From contig NZ_MDCO01000012.1 of the NCBI RefSeq assembly GCF_001746205.1, positions 1 to 64,000 on the forward strand: a stretch of DNA of 64,000 nt, written 5' to 3'. Position numbers and translations under genes: made by a program. The stretch's first letter is position 1; every line of letters starts with the position of its first letter. This DNA is from Brachyspira hampsonii (GTDB lineage: Bacteria; Spirochaetota; Brachyspiria; Brachyspirales; Brachyspiraceae). The notes under the pieces were generated by a model. The model was not told the DNA's origin. It made no database searches and saw only the letters and a list, made by a program, of their open reading frames with translations. Of this stretch, positions 44,367 through 53,525 are shown in pieces.

Positions 44367-45557
44367 TTATCCAAATATTCTTGGTTTTTTATCAGAAGCT
44401 AATTTGCTTAATATAGCCTGAGGGTCTTTAAATTTAGATAAGAAGATCATAGCAGCTATAACATAAGGTTTGTAGCTAGCTTGTTTGTAAAGAGGAACTC
44501 TATATCTGTCAAATACAGAAGCAGCAACTTCTCCATCTTTACAGCTAACATCATTAATATCAGCAGGTAAGCAGTGTAAGTATAATGCTTTTCCGTCTTT
44601 AGTTTTTTTCATTTTTTCTTCAGTACAGCACCAATCTTTATAATTAGCATTTTGTTCTAATAATCTTTTTTCAAGAGCTTTAATACCGTCAGTGTCTCCT
44701 TTACCATAAAGCTCAGTTCTTTCCTGCATAGCAGCAAAAGGAGCCCAAGATTTAGGATAAACAACATCAGCATCTTCAAATGCTTCGTCCATATTGTTAG
44801 TGATAGTCAATTTAACACCAGCAGCTTCAGCATTTTTCTTAGCAATAGCTTCAACTTCAGGCATAAGTTCATAACCTTTTGGATAAGCTAAAGCAACATC
44901 CATACCTAATCTAGTGAATAAACCAGCAGCACCTTGAGGTACAGAAAGAGGTTTGCCGTAAGAAGGAGAATAAGCCCAAGTCATAGCAACTTTTTTACCT
45001 TTAAGGTTTTCTAATCCGCCTAATTCATGAATGAAGTGAAGTGAGTCAGCCATCATTTGTGTTGGATGGTCTCTGTCGCATTGTAAGTTTACCAAAGTAG
45101 GAATTTGTTCTAATATTCCGTCATTGTATCCTTGTCTTACAGAAGCAGAAACTTCTTTCATGTATTCATGACCTTTACCAATGTACATATCATCTCTGAT
45201 ACCTATAACATCAGCCATAAAAGATACCATGTTAGCAGTTTCTCTAACTGTTTCACCATGAGCTATTTGGCTTTTACCTTCATCTAAGTCCTGAACTTCT
45301 AAACCTAAAAGGTTACAAGCAGAAGCAAAAGAGAAGCGAGTTCTAGTAGAATTATCTCTGAATAAAGAAATACCTAAACCAGAATCAAATACTTTAGTAG
45401 AAGTATTAGTTTCTCTTAAGAATCTTAAAGCATCAGCAACAGTCCAAACTGCTTGTAATTCATCAAAAGTTTTGTCCCAAGTTAAGAAGAAATCATTTTG
45501 ATACATTTTGCCGAATTCAAGGCTGTCTAATTTTGAAATGTATTTTTGTATACCCAT
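44367..45557 (-). CDS. ygeW: YgeW-family carbamoyltransferase
   Basis: A 396-residue transcarbamoylase of the YgeW family, related to ornithine and aspartate carbamoyltransferases. The carbamoyl-phosphate site is FRDNSTRTRFSFASA near residue 70; HPTQMMADSLHFIHE near 166 and LHCLPADIND near 329 are further family motifs. It probably runs in the phosphorolytic direction, yielding carbamoyl phosphate for ArcC; the natural amine substrate is thought to come from purine ring breakdown. Ribosome-binding site AAAAGGA is well placed. Confidence 0.94.
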   Translation of the reverse strand: MGIQKYISKLDSLEFGKMYQNDFFLTWDKTFDELQAVWTVADALRFLRETNTSTKVFDSGLGISLFRDNSTRTRFSFASACNLLGLEVQDLDEGKSQIAHGETVRETANMVSFMADVIGIRDDMYIGKGHEYMKEVSASVRQGYNDGILEQIPTLVNLQCDRDHPTQMMADSLHFIHELGGLENLKGKKVAMTWAYSPSYGKPLSVPQGAAGLFTRLGMDVALAYPKGYELMPEVEAIAKKNAEAAGVKLTITNNMDEAFEDADVVYPKSWAPFAAMQERTELYGKGDTDGIKALEKRLLEQNANYKDWCCTEEKMKKTKDGKALYLHCLPADINDVSCKDGEVAASVFDRYRVPLYKQASYKPYVIAAMIFLSKFKDPQAILSKLASDKKPRIFG

Positions 45558-45601
45558 AATTAAAATCCTTTTTTATTTATTAATTTTTATATAATTTTGT
45601 A

Positions 45602-46936
45602 TTATTTATTTTCACAGTAAATAGTAGGTACAGCAGCATATAAAGCAGCACAGTTTACTAAATCTTGTTTCCAAGTTTTTTCATTAGGAGCATGAGCCTG
45701 AGCTTCAGCACCAGGTCCGAAACCTATACAAGGTATTCCGTTTCTTCCCATAATAGATACTCCGTTAGTAGAGAAAGTCCATTTGTCAGTAAGAGGACGA
45801 GCTTTTCTTTCTTTTTCTATTTCAGGAGTAGGTCCTAATCTCTCTTCTGTACCATATAAGCCTTTGTATGCTTCTTCTAAAGCTTTAGTTACAGCATGAT
45901 CTTCTGGAATTACCCAAGTAGGGAAGTAGCATTCTATTGGATAAACTAAACCTGTCCAAGATGGTCTGTCATAGTTATACATAGATACTTCAGCACCGTA
46001 TTTTTTTACATTAGGAAGATTTCTTATTTCTTCTAAGCAGCTTTCCCAAGTTTCGCCTGCAGTCATTCTTCTGTCTAAAGAAATAGAACAAGAGTCAGCA
46101 ACAGCACATCTGCTTGGTGAAGTGTAGAATATTTGAGAAACTGTTACAGTACCTCTTCCTAAGAAGTTAGCTTCTTTATATTGAGGATTGTATTTTTCTT
46201 CTAACATTTTTACTAAGCCTTTGATTTCTGTAGAATCTTTAGCATCATTTTCGTTAAGGCTTCTGATGTCTTGAAGTATATCAGCCATTTTGTAAATAGC
46301 GTTATCTCCTCTTTCTGGAGCAGAACCATGGCAGGAAATACCTTTAACATCAACTCTTATTTCCATTCTTCCTCTTTGACCTCTGTAGATACCGCCGTCA
46401 GTAGGTTCAGTAGAAATTACAAATTCAGGTTTGATATTACTTTTTTTGCATATATATTCCCAGCATAATCCGTCGCAGTCTTCTTCCTGTACAGTACCAA
46501 CAACAACAACTTGATATTTGTCATTTAAAAGACCTAAATCTTTCATTATTTTAGCACCATAAACACCAGAAACTATACCGCCTTCTTGATCAGAAGTTCC
46601 TCTTCCTCCGATTTCTACATCATTTTCATAACCTTCATAAGGATCGAAATTCCAGTTATCTTTATTTCCTACACCAACTGTATCTATATGAGCATCTATA
46701 CCTATCAAAGTTTTACCGCTTCCCATATAACCTAAAACATTGCCCATAGGATCTATATCTACTTTGTCGAATCCTACTTTTTTCATCTCTTCAGCTATTC
46801 TTTCTATTACGCCTTTTTCTTCGCAAGATTCACTAGGAATTCTAATTAAATCTCTTAAGAATTTAGTCATATCAGCTTTATAGCTTTCTGCTTTTGCTTT
46901 TATTTGTTCAAATTGTTCTTTTGAAATAGCACTCAT
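45602..46936 (-). CDS. ygeY: YgeY-family selenium metabolism-linked hydrolase (M20-type)
   Basis: A 444-residue metal-dependent hydrolase of the M20 peptidase/deacylase fold. Metal-binding elements: [12 protein letters not shown] near residue 79, [10 protein letters not shown] near 112 and EEDCDG near 151. YgeY genes occur with ygfK, ssnA and xdh in organisms using selenium-dependent molybdenum hydroxylases, as here. It likely hydrolyses an N-carbamoyl or amide intermediate of purine degradation. It lies between dpaL (60 bp) and ygeW (44 bp). Confidence 0.92.
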   Translation of the reverse strand: MSAISKEQFEQIKAKAESYKADMTKFLRDLIRIPSESCEEKGVIERIAEEMKKVGFDKVDIDPMGNVLGYMGSGKTLIGIDAHIDTVGVGNKDNWNFDPYEGYENDVEIGGRGTSDQEGGIVSGVYGAKIMKDLGLLNDKYQVVVVGTVQEEDCDGLCWEYICKKSNIKPEFVISTEPTDGGIYRGQRGRMEIRVDVKGISCHGSAPERGDNAIYKMADILQDIRSLNENDAKDSTEIKGLVKMLEEKYNPQYKEANFLGRGTVTVSQIFYTSPSRCAVADSCSISLDRRMTAGETWESCLEEIRNLPNVKKYGAEVSMYNYDRPSWTGLVYPIECYFPTWVIPEDHAVTKALEEAYKGLYGTEERLGPTPEIEKERKARPLTDKWTFSTNGVSIMGRNGIPCIGFGPGAEAQAHAPNEKTWKQDLVNCAALYAAVPTIYCENK

Positions 46937-46996
46937 TTTTTATTCTCCTAAAAAATTTATGATTTTTAATTTCTTTATTATTCTAATTAAACTTTA

Positions 46997-48190
46997 TTAC
47001 CTTTCTTTAGCTTCCCAAACTATATTTTTCCATCTTATAGGATCAGTATCTCCTTCAGTGCTGAATAATAATACTTTAGAATTAGAATCAAGTTTTAATT
47101 TTTTTCTCAATTCAGCATATTCATCTTTAAGCATAATAGTAGCCAAAGCACCGAAAGGAGCAGCACCAGATTCACCAGATACAACTTGAGGATCTCCTTT
47201 TAACGGAGCTGCAAGCATTCTCATACCTCTTGCAGCAATTATGTCTTTAGCAGCTATAAAGCAGTCAGCATGATTTTTAAGTATATCCCAAGAAGTGATA
47301 TTAGGCTCACCGCATGCAAGTCCAGCCATTATAGTATCTAAATCACCTTCTACTATTCTTATTTTACCGTCTCCAGCTTCAGCACCCTTATATAAACAAG
47401 CAGCAGCTTCAGCTTCAACTATAACCATTATAGGAGGATTATCTTTATATTTGTTAGAGAAATATCCAACCATAGCACCAGCCAAAGAACCAACTCCAGC
47501 CTGTACAAACACATGTGTAGGTCTTTCTCCAAATTGTTCATCAGCTTCTAATGCCATAGTACCGTAACCTTGCATAATCCAAGCTGGTATTTCTTCATAA
47601 CCTTCCCAAGCAGTATCCTGTACAACTACACCATTAGGTACTTTAGCAGCTTCTGCAGCAGCCTTTCTAACGCATTCATCATAGTTGTATTCTTCTATTG
47701 TAGCAGTGGCGCCTTCAGCCTGAATATTTTTTAATCTAGTTTCTGTTGAACCTTTAGGCATAAAAATTACTGATTTTTGTCCTAATTTATTAGCAGCCCA
47801 AGCAACACCTCTTCCATGGTTGCCGTCTGTAGCTGAGAAGAATGTAGCCTGACCGAATTCATCTTTTAATTTTTTTGAAGTTAATACATCATAAGGAAAT
47901 TCGCTTACATCTTTTCCCATTTTCTGAGCTATATATCTAGCCATAGAATAAGAACCGCCTAATACTTTGAAAGCATTAAGACCAAATCTGTATGACTCGT
48001 CTTTTACTTTTACAGTTCCTAAACCTAAATATTGAGCCATTTCTTTTAAATCAGCTAATGGTGTTTGTGTATATTGAGGGAAACTTTGATGAAATGCTTT
48101 TGCTTTTTTTACCTCCTCAATAGACATTATTGGTAAATTTTTATCTTCTGTTTTAGGCATCTTATTTTCAGCCCATTTAAGTTCACTCAT
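46997..48190 (-). CDS. dpaL: 2,3-Diaminopropionate ammonia-lyase
   Basis: A 397-residue PLP enzyme (YgeX/DpaL) that converts 2,3-diaminopropionate to pyruvate and two ammonia. The PLP lysine lies in RFGLNAFKVLGGSYSMARY near residue 55; ATDGNHGRGVAWAANK near 120 and the QAGVGSLAGAMVGYF loop near 230 bind the cofactor phosphate. In this cluster 2,3-diaminopropionate is the probable late intermediate of purine catabolism. It overlaps the upstream regulator gene by 8 bp, and AAAGGAGG precedes the ATG. Confidence 0.95.
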   Translation of the reverse strand: MSELKWAENKMPKTEDKNLPIMSIEEVKKAKAFHQSFPQYTQTPLADLKEMAQYLGLGTVKVKDESYRFGLNAFKVLGGSYSMARYIAQKMGKDVSEFPYDVLTSKKLKDEFGQATFFSATDGNHGRGVAWAANKLGQKSVIFMPKGSTETRLKNIQAEGATATIEEYNYDECVRKAAAEAAKVPNGVVVQDTAWEGYEEIPAWIMQGYGTMALEADEQFGERPTHVFVQAGVGSLAGAMVGYFSNKYKDNPPIMVIVEAEAAACLYKGAEAGDGKIRIVEGDLDTIMAGLACGEPNITSWDILKNHADCFIAAKDIIAARGMRMLAAPLKGDPQVVSGESGAAPFGALATIMLKDEYAELRKKLKLDSNSKVLLFSTEGDTDPIRWKNIVWEAKER

Positions 48191-48845
48191 TTATATCCTC
48201 CTTTTTTGAATCTATATAATTATATAGAGTGAATTTACTTATTCCAAAATGATTTGATACTTTATCTCCTGATTTTGTTATTAAAAATACTCCTGAATCA
48301 TTTAAAAATTTTATAGCCTTTATTTTCTCATTTTTATTCATTATAGAAGCAGGTTTTCCTATTAGCTCTTCACTTTTTATTATAAGTTTTTCCATAAGTT
48401 CCTGAGCACTGTTGGGTATTTCTTCCAATTTTGATTTATCTTCTGTGTTCAAAAGACTTTCTAAATCGCTTTTAAAAGGCATTAAATTAGTTATATCAAA
48501 GTTTATAGATAGTATATATCTGTATTTACCGTTCATATCTTTTATAAAAACTGTTGAAGACTTTAATATTTTTCCATTTGATGCTTTTGTAAGATATGAT
48601 AAATGATCTACTATAGGTTCTCCTTTTTTAAGCTTTTCTATAGTATTGATTACAACATTTGAGGCTCCTTCTCCTACTTGTCTGCCTGTAATGCCTCCAT
48701 TAATGATAAAAATAATTGTATGATCTAAATCATCTTCCTTTAATTCATGAATACATACTTCGCAATTATTACCGAATTGTCTTGCTATACCATGTGCTAC
48801 ATTTATTAGAGTTTCGAGTATTATATTAGATTCCATAAAATACAA
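48183..48845 (-). CDS. YheO-type PAS/helix-turn-helix transcriptional regulator
   Basis: About 220 residues. Residues 10-120 are a YheO-like PAS sensor domain (VAHGIARQFGNNCEVCIHEL, then GGITGRQVG). Residues 160-220 are a helix-turn-helix of the HTH_22 type (KIKAIKFLNDSGVFLITKSG, then HFGISKFTLYNYI). It probably senses a cluster metabolite and controls dpaL-ygeY-ygeW-arcC and the divergent ssnA operon. The TTG at 48845 has AAGGAA 5 nt upstream; the ATG at 48836 lacks a well-placed site, so I keep the TTG start. Confidence 0.82.
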   Translation of the reverse strand: MYFMESNIILETLINVAHGIARQFGNNCEVCIHELKEDDLDHTIIFIINGGITGRQVGEGASNVVINTIEKLKKGEPIVDHLSYLTKASNGKILKSSTVFIKDMNGKYRYILSINFDITNLMPFKSDLESLLNTEDKSKLEEIPNSAQELMEKLIIKSEELIGKPASIMNKNEKIKAIKFLNDSGVFLITKSGDKVSNHFGISKFTLYNYIDSKKEDINE

Positions 48846-48906
48846 AAATATTCCTTAATGGCTAATTATATAACCATTTAATATGATTATAGTATACTAA
48901 TTTTTT

Positions 48907-48977
48907 TTTAGATTTTCAAGAAAAAATCTAAATTTTTTTTGAAAATTCGTTGACAAATAGACTTTTTTTAATATCCT
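48907..48977. promoter_or_regulatory. Divergent control region with nested palindromes and ssnA promoter
   Basis: TTTAGATTTT (48907-48916) and AAAATCTAAA (48923-48932) are a perfect 10-bp inverted repeat. Overlapping it, ATTTTCAA (48912-48919) pairs with TTGAAAAT (48939-48946). Next come TTGACA (48950-48955), 16 bp and TATCCT (48972-48977), a probable ssnA promoter. The palindromes lie upstream of the -35, between the regulator and ssnA, where an activator or autoregulatory operator would be expected. Confidence 0.5.
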
Positions 48978-49025
48978 ATTAAAATGTATATAAAAATTAC
49001 TAGAATATAATTTTAGGAGGCATTT

Positions 49026-50357
49026 ATGCTGTTAATAGGCGGGGGAAAATTAATTACAAGAGATTCAGCCAAAGCATTTATAGAAGATGGGGCTGTTCTT
49101 TGCGATGGAAAATTAATAAAAGAAGTGGGAAAAACTTCGGATTTGAAAGCTAAATATAAAGATGCTGAATATATAGATGCCAAAGGCGGTGTTATTATGC
49201 CGGCATTTATAAATGTGCATGAACATATTTACTCTGCTATGGCTAGGGGCTTTAGTATAAATGGCTATAATCCTAAAGGCTTTTTAGAAATATTAGACGG
49301 AATGTGGTGGACTATAGACAGAAATCTTACTTTGGAACAAACAAAACAAAGTGCTATGGCTACTTATATAGAATCTATTAAAAACGGTGTTACTACAGTA
49401 TTTGACCATCATGCAAGTTTCGGACATATTGAAGGTTCTTTATTTGCTATAGAAGAAGCTGCCAAAACTATGGGCGTTCGTTCTTGTCTATGCTATGAGG
49501 TTTCTGATAGGGATGGAGAGGCTAAATCTAAGGCTTCTGTTAAAGAAAATCTTGACTTTATTAAACATGCTATGTCTGATAAAACTGATATGATTAAAGG
49601 TATGATGGGTATGCATGCTTCTTTTACTATTTCTGACAAAACTATGGAAGCATGTATGAAAGATTTACCTGAAGGCATAGGATGTCATATACATGTTGCA
49701 GAAGGTATAGAAGATTTACATGCTTGTCTTAAAGATCATGGAAAAAGAATAGTTGACAGACTTCATGATTTCAAAGTTTTAGGTCCAAAAACTATACTTG
49801 TTCACTGTATATATATTAATCCTCATGAAATGGATTTAATAAAGGATACTGATACTATGACTTCTCATAACCCAGAATCCAATATGGGTAATGCATGCGG
49901 CTGTCCTCCTACTATGGAATTAATGAAAAAGGGTATATTAACAGGTTTGGGTACTGACGGATATACTCATGATATGACAGAATCATACAAAGTAGCTAAT
50001 GTACTTCATAAACATAGTCTTTGCAATCCTAATGCTGCTTGGGGAGAAATACCTCAAATGCTTTTTGAAAATAATGCTAAAATAGCTAACCGTTATTTTG
50101 AAACTCCGCTTGGTGTGCTTAAAGAAGGAGCTGCTGCTGATGTCATTATAATGGACTATAAAAATTATACAGAATTAAGCGATAAAAATATCAACGGACA
50201 TATATTATTCGGTATGAACGGTGGACATGTTAATACTACTATTTGTAACGGAGAGGTATTAATGAGAGACAGAAAACTTACAAAAATAGATGAAGAAGCT
50301 GCTTATGCTAAAATAAGAGAAGAATCTGATAAACTTTGGAAACAGATTAATAAATAA
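49026..50357 (+). CDS. ssnA: Putative aminohydrolase SsnA
   Basis: A 443-residue metal-dependent hydrolase of the amidohydrolase superfamily. Metal-binding motifs: VHEHIYSAMARG near residue 65, DHHASFGHI near 125, CHIHVAEG near 220, LVHCIYI near 259 and GLGTDGYTHD near 308. SsnA proteins accompany selenium-dependent xanthine dehydrogenases and are thought to deaminate purine or related rings (guanine deaminase-like). AGGAGG precedes the ATG. It opens the plus-strand operon ssnA-ygfK-xdh-yqeB. Confidence 0.93.
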   Translation: MLLIGGGKLITRDSAKAFIEDGAVLCDGKLIKEVGKTSDLKAKYKDAEYIDAKGGVIMPAFINVHEHIYSAMARGFSINGYNPKGFLEILDGMWWTIDRNLTLEQTKQSAMATYIESIKNGVTTVFDHHASFGHIEGSLFAIEEAAKTMGVRSCLCYEVSDRDGEAKSKASVKENLDFIKHAMSDKTDMIKGMMGMHASFTISDKTMEACMKDLPEGIGCHIHVAEGIEDLHACLKDHGKRIVDRLHDFKVLGPKTILVHCIYINPHEMDLIKDTDTMTSHNPESNMGNACGCPPTMELMKKGILTGLGTDGYTHDMTESYKVANVLHKHSLCNPNAAWGEIPQMLFENNAKIANRYFETPLGVLKEGAAADVIIMDYKNYTELSDKNINGHILFGMNGGHVNTTICNGEVLMRDRKLTKIDEEAAYAKIREESDKLWKQINK

Positions 50358-50454
50358 AATAATAAATTAACATTTGTGAGTTCTATATAATTAATTTTAT
50401 ATAGAATTCTTTAATGTTTTGATAAACAGTAAAATTAATTGGAGGAATTATATA

Positions 50455-53424
50455 ATGAGCGATGTAATGACACCCATTCCATTTGGAAATCTTATGAATT
50501 GGGTTTTGGAAGAGAAAAAGACAGGTAAAGTATTTGGTATTTCAAGAGCCTTTAAAGCTGATAAATCTAAATATTATGAAATTTTTGGAAGAAAATTAGA
50601 AACACCAATAGGACCTGCAGCAGGACCTCATACTCAGTTAGCACAGAATATAATAGCTGCATACTATACAGGAAGCAGATTTTTTGAGCTTAAAACAGTA
50701 CAGAAAATGGACGGTGAAGAATTAAGCAAATGCGTTGCTAAGCCTTGTATAGCTGCTAATGATGAATGCTATAACTGCGAATGGTCAACAGAGCTTTATG
50801 TACCTCAGGCTTTTGATGAGTATGTTAAGGCTTGGGTGGTTTTAAAAGTTATATCTAAAGAATGGGACTTAGGCGATATGGACGGCTTTCAGTTTAATAT
50901 GTCTGTAGGATATGATTATGAAGGCATTAAACTAGAAAAGATAGATAAGTTTATTGAAGGCTTAAAAGATGCTTCTAATACTCCTATATTCAAAGAATGT
51001 ATAAAGTGGCTTAATGATAATATTGACAGATTCAAAAACTTCAAAAAGGAAGATATTGATAAAATTAATTCTGATGTATGTAATTCCGTTACTTTATCTA
51101 CTCTTCATGGATGTCCTCCTACTGAAATAGAAAAAATTGCTTCTTATTTAATCACAGAAAAAAAATTAAATACCTTTGTTAAATGCAATCCTACACTTTT
51201 AGGCTATGATTATGCAAGAAAAACATTAGATGATATGGGTTATGACTATATATCATTTACCGATTTTCACTTTAAAGATGATTTACAGTACAGCGATGCA
51301 GTTCCAATGCTTCAAAGACTTCAAAAATTAGCTTCTGATAATTCTCTTTTATTTGGAGTAAAAATCACTAATACATTCCCTGTAGATGTTAAGCAGAAAG
51401 AGCTTCCTTCTGAAGAGATGTATATGTCTGGCAAATCATTATTCCCTCTTTCTATGACAGTTGCTTCAAGATTGAGTAAAGATTTTGACGGAAATTTAAG
51501 AATATCATACTCTGGAGGATGTGATTATTTCAATATTAATGATGTTATAGATGCAGGAATTTGGCCTGTAACTATTGCTACTACTTTATTAAAAACAGGC
51601 GGTTATCAAAGAACTGAGCAAATAGCTAAAAATCTTAAAGAATATAAACCATTTACAAAAGTGGATGTTTCTAAAGCTGAAAAAATAGTTGAAGCAAGCA
51701 AAAAAGACAAACATCATACAAAACCGATTAAACCTCTTGCAAGCAGAAAAATTAAGAAAAAAGTTCCTATGATAGACTGCTATACAGCACCTTGTATGGA
51801 AACTTGCCCTATAAATCAAGACCTCACTACTTATATAAGACTTAATGCTGAAGGCAAATATGATGAATCTTTCAAAGTAATTATAGAAAAAAATGCTATG
51901 CCTTTTGCTACAGGTATATTATGTCCTCATACTTGTATGGATACTTGTACTAGACAATTCTATGAAGAGCCTGTAAGTATAAGAGCATGCAAATTAGATG
52001 CTGCCAGAGCTGGTTATAAAAATGTTATATCCGCTTTAAAACCTGCTGCTCCTATAGGAAAAAAAGCTGGTATTATAGGGGCTGGACCTGCAGGACTTTC
52101 TGCAGCATTTTTCTTAGCTCGTGCTGGAGTAGAAGTTACTGTATTTGATAAGAGAGAAAAAGCTGGAGGAGTTGTTTCTAATATTATACCAAATTTCAGA
52201 ATAAGTGCTGAAGAGATTGGAAATGATGTGAGTTTATGCAGGCAAATGGGCGTAAAATTTGAACTTGGAAAAGAGATAAAAGATATAAAAGAGTTTGCTA
52301 AAAATTATGATTATACTGTTGTTTGTATAGGTGCTCATAAAAACATGCCTTTGAAACTTGAAGCTGGAGAATCTATAAATGCTCTTAAATTCTTAGAAGA
52401 GTTCAATAAAACTAACGGAAATGTTAATTTAGGAGAAGATGTAGTAGTTATAGGAGGCGGTAATACTGCTATGGACGCTGCCCGTGCTGCTAAGAAAAAT
52501 AAAGGCGTTAAAAATGTTAGATTAGTTTATAGAAGAACTAAAAGATATATGCCTGCTTTAGAAGAAGAGCTTAAAGAGGCTTTAGAAGACGGCGTTGAGT
52601 TTATGGAATTATTAGCACCTGTTAAAGTTGAAAACGGAAAACTTTTATGTAAGAAAATGGAATTATCAGATTACGATGAAAAAGGAAGAAGAAATGTTGT
52701 TGAAACTAATGAAACAGTAGAAGTTCCTGCAAGTACAGTTATAGCTTCTATAGGTGAGCAGATTGAATCAGAGTTTTATAAATCCAACGGCATAGAAGTT
52801 GATGAGAGAGGAAAACCAAAATGCAATGCCAACAATGAATCATCTCTCAAAAATGTTTATATTGCTGGAGACGGACTTTACGGGGCTGCTACTATAGTTG
52901 AAGCTATAAGAGATGCCAAAGTTCTTTCTGAAGCTATATTAGGAAAAGCAGTTGCTCCTGATTTGCCTTCTGTTTCTACTGAAGAGATTTCTTACAGCAA
53001 AAAAGGTAATTTGAAAGAAGTATCAAAAGAACCTGAAGCTAATAGATGTTTAACTTGCGATTATATATGCGAAAGCTGTGCTGAAGTTTGTCCTAACAGA
53101 GCAAATATATCAGTTAAAGTTGACGGACATGCTAAAATATCTCAGATTATACATGTTGATTATATGTGTAATGAATGCGGAAACTGTGAAACATTCTGTC
53201 CTTATAGTTCAGCTCCTTATAAAGATAAGTTTACATTATTTGCTACTGAGGCAGATATGAAAGATTCTAAAAATGACGGTTTCTTATTCCTAGATAAAGA
53301 AGGCAATGCTAAACTTAGAATAGATGGAAAAGAAGAATCTTATAAAGTTGGCGGAAATAAAAATGGTGTTTACACTATAGTAGACAGTGTATTTAATAAT
53401 TATAAATATTTAATATTAAAATAA
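50455..53424 (+). CDS. ygfK: YgfK-type multi-domain oxidoreductase (putative selenate reductase subunit)
   Basis: A 989-residue protein from the ATG at 50455, which has GGAGGAA upstream; the frame opens at 50419. Domains: an N-terminal dihydroorotate-dehydrogenase-like barrel (about 1-410); a glutamate-synthase-type iron-sulfur region (CYTAPCMETCP and CPHTCMDTCTRQF); an FAD domain (GAGPAGLSAAFFLARAG near 545) with an NAD-binding VIGGGNTAMDAA; and a C-terminal ferredoxin-like domain (CESCAEVCPN and CNECGNCETFCPY). It was named a putative selenate reductase, but its place in this cluster suggests transfer of electrons from NAD(P)H to a purine or related ring. Confidence 0.92.
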   Translation: MSDVMTPIPFGNLMNWVLEEKKTGKVFGISRAFKADKSKYYEIFGRKLETPIGPAAGPHTQLAQNIIAAYYTGSRFFELKTVQKMDGEELSKCVAKPCIAANDECYNCEWSTELYVPQAFDEYVKAWVVLKVISKEWDLGDMDGFQFNMSVGYDYEGIKLEKIDKFIEGLKDASNTPIFKECIKWLNDNIDRFKNFKKEDIDKINSDVCNSVTLSTLHGCPPTEIEKIASYLITEKKLNTFVKCNPTLLGYDYARKTLDDMGYDYISFTDFHFKDDLQYSDAVPMLQRLQKLASDNSLLFGVKITNTFPVDVKQKELPSEEMYMSGKSLFPLSMTVASRLSKDFDGNLRISYSGGCDYFNINDVIDAGIWPVTIATTLLKTGGYQRTEQIAKNLKEYKPFTKVDVSKAEKIVEASKKDKHHTKPIKPLASRKIKKKVPMIDCYTAPCMETCPINQDLTTYIRLNAEGKYDESFKVIIEKNAMPFATGILCPHTCMDTCTRQFYEEPVSIRACKLDAARAGYKNVISALKPAAPIGKKAGIIGAGPAGLSAAFFLARAGVEVTVFDKREKAGGVVSNIIPNFRISAEEIGNDVSLCRQMGVKFELGKEIKDIKEFAKNYDYTVVCIGAHKNMPLKLEAGESINALKFLEEFNKTNGNVNLGEDVVVIGGGNTAMDAARAAKKNKGVKNVRLVYRRTKRYMPALEEELKEALEDGVEFMELLAPVKVENGKLLCKKMELSDYDEKGRRNVVETNETVEVPASTVIASIGEQIESEFYKSNGIEVDERGKPKCNANNESSLKNVYIAGDGLYGAATIVEAIRDAKVLSEAILGKAVAPDLPSVSTEEISYSKKGNLKEVSKEPEANRCLTCDYICESCAEVCPNRANISVKVDGHAKISQIIHVDYMCNECGNCETFCPYSSAPYKDKFTLFATEADMKDSKNDGFLFLDKEGNAKLRIDGKEESYKVGGNKNGVYTIVDSVFNNYKYLILK

Positions 53425-53450
53425 TTGACTTTATATTAATTATTATATAG

Positions 53451-53489
53451 CATAGCAAGTATGGAATATATATTGTTCCGCTTGTTATG
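53451..53489 (+). terminator. Hairpin between ygfK and the fused xanthine dehydrogenase gene
   Basis: CATAGCAAG (53451-53459) pairs with CTTGTTATG (53481-53489, one G-T pair), with an inner GGAA/TTCC. TTTATTTTTATT follows. It looks like an intrinsic terminator or attenuator inside the operon. Confidence 0.65.
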
Positions 53490-53525
53490 TTTATTTTTAT
53501 TAAAAATTAATAGGAGGTATCTAAT

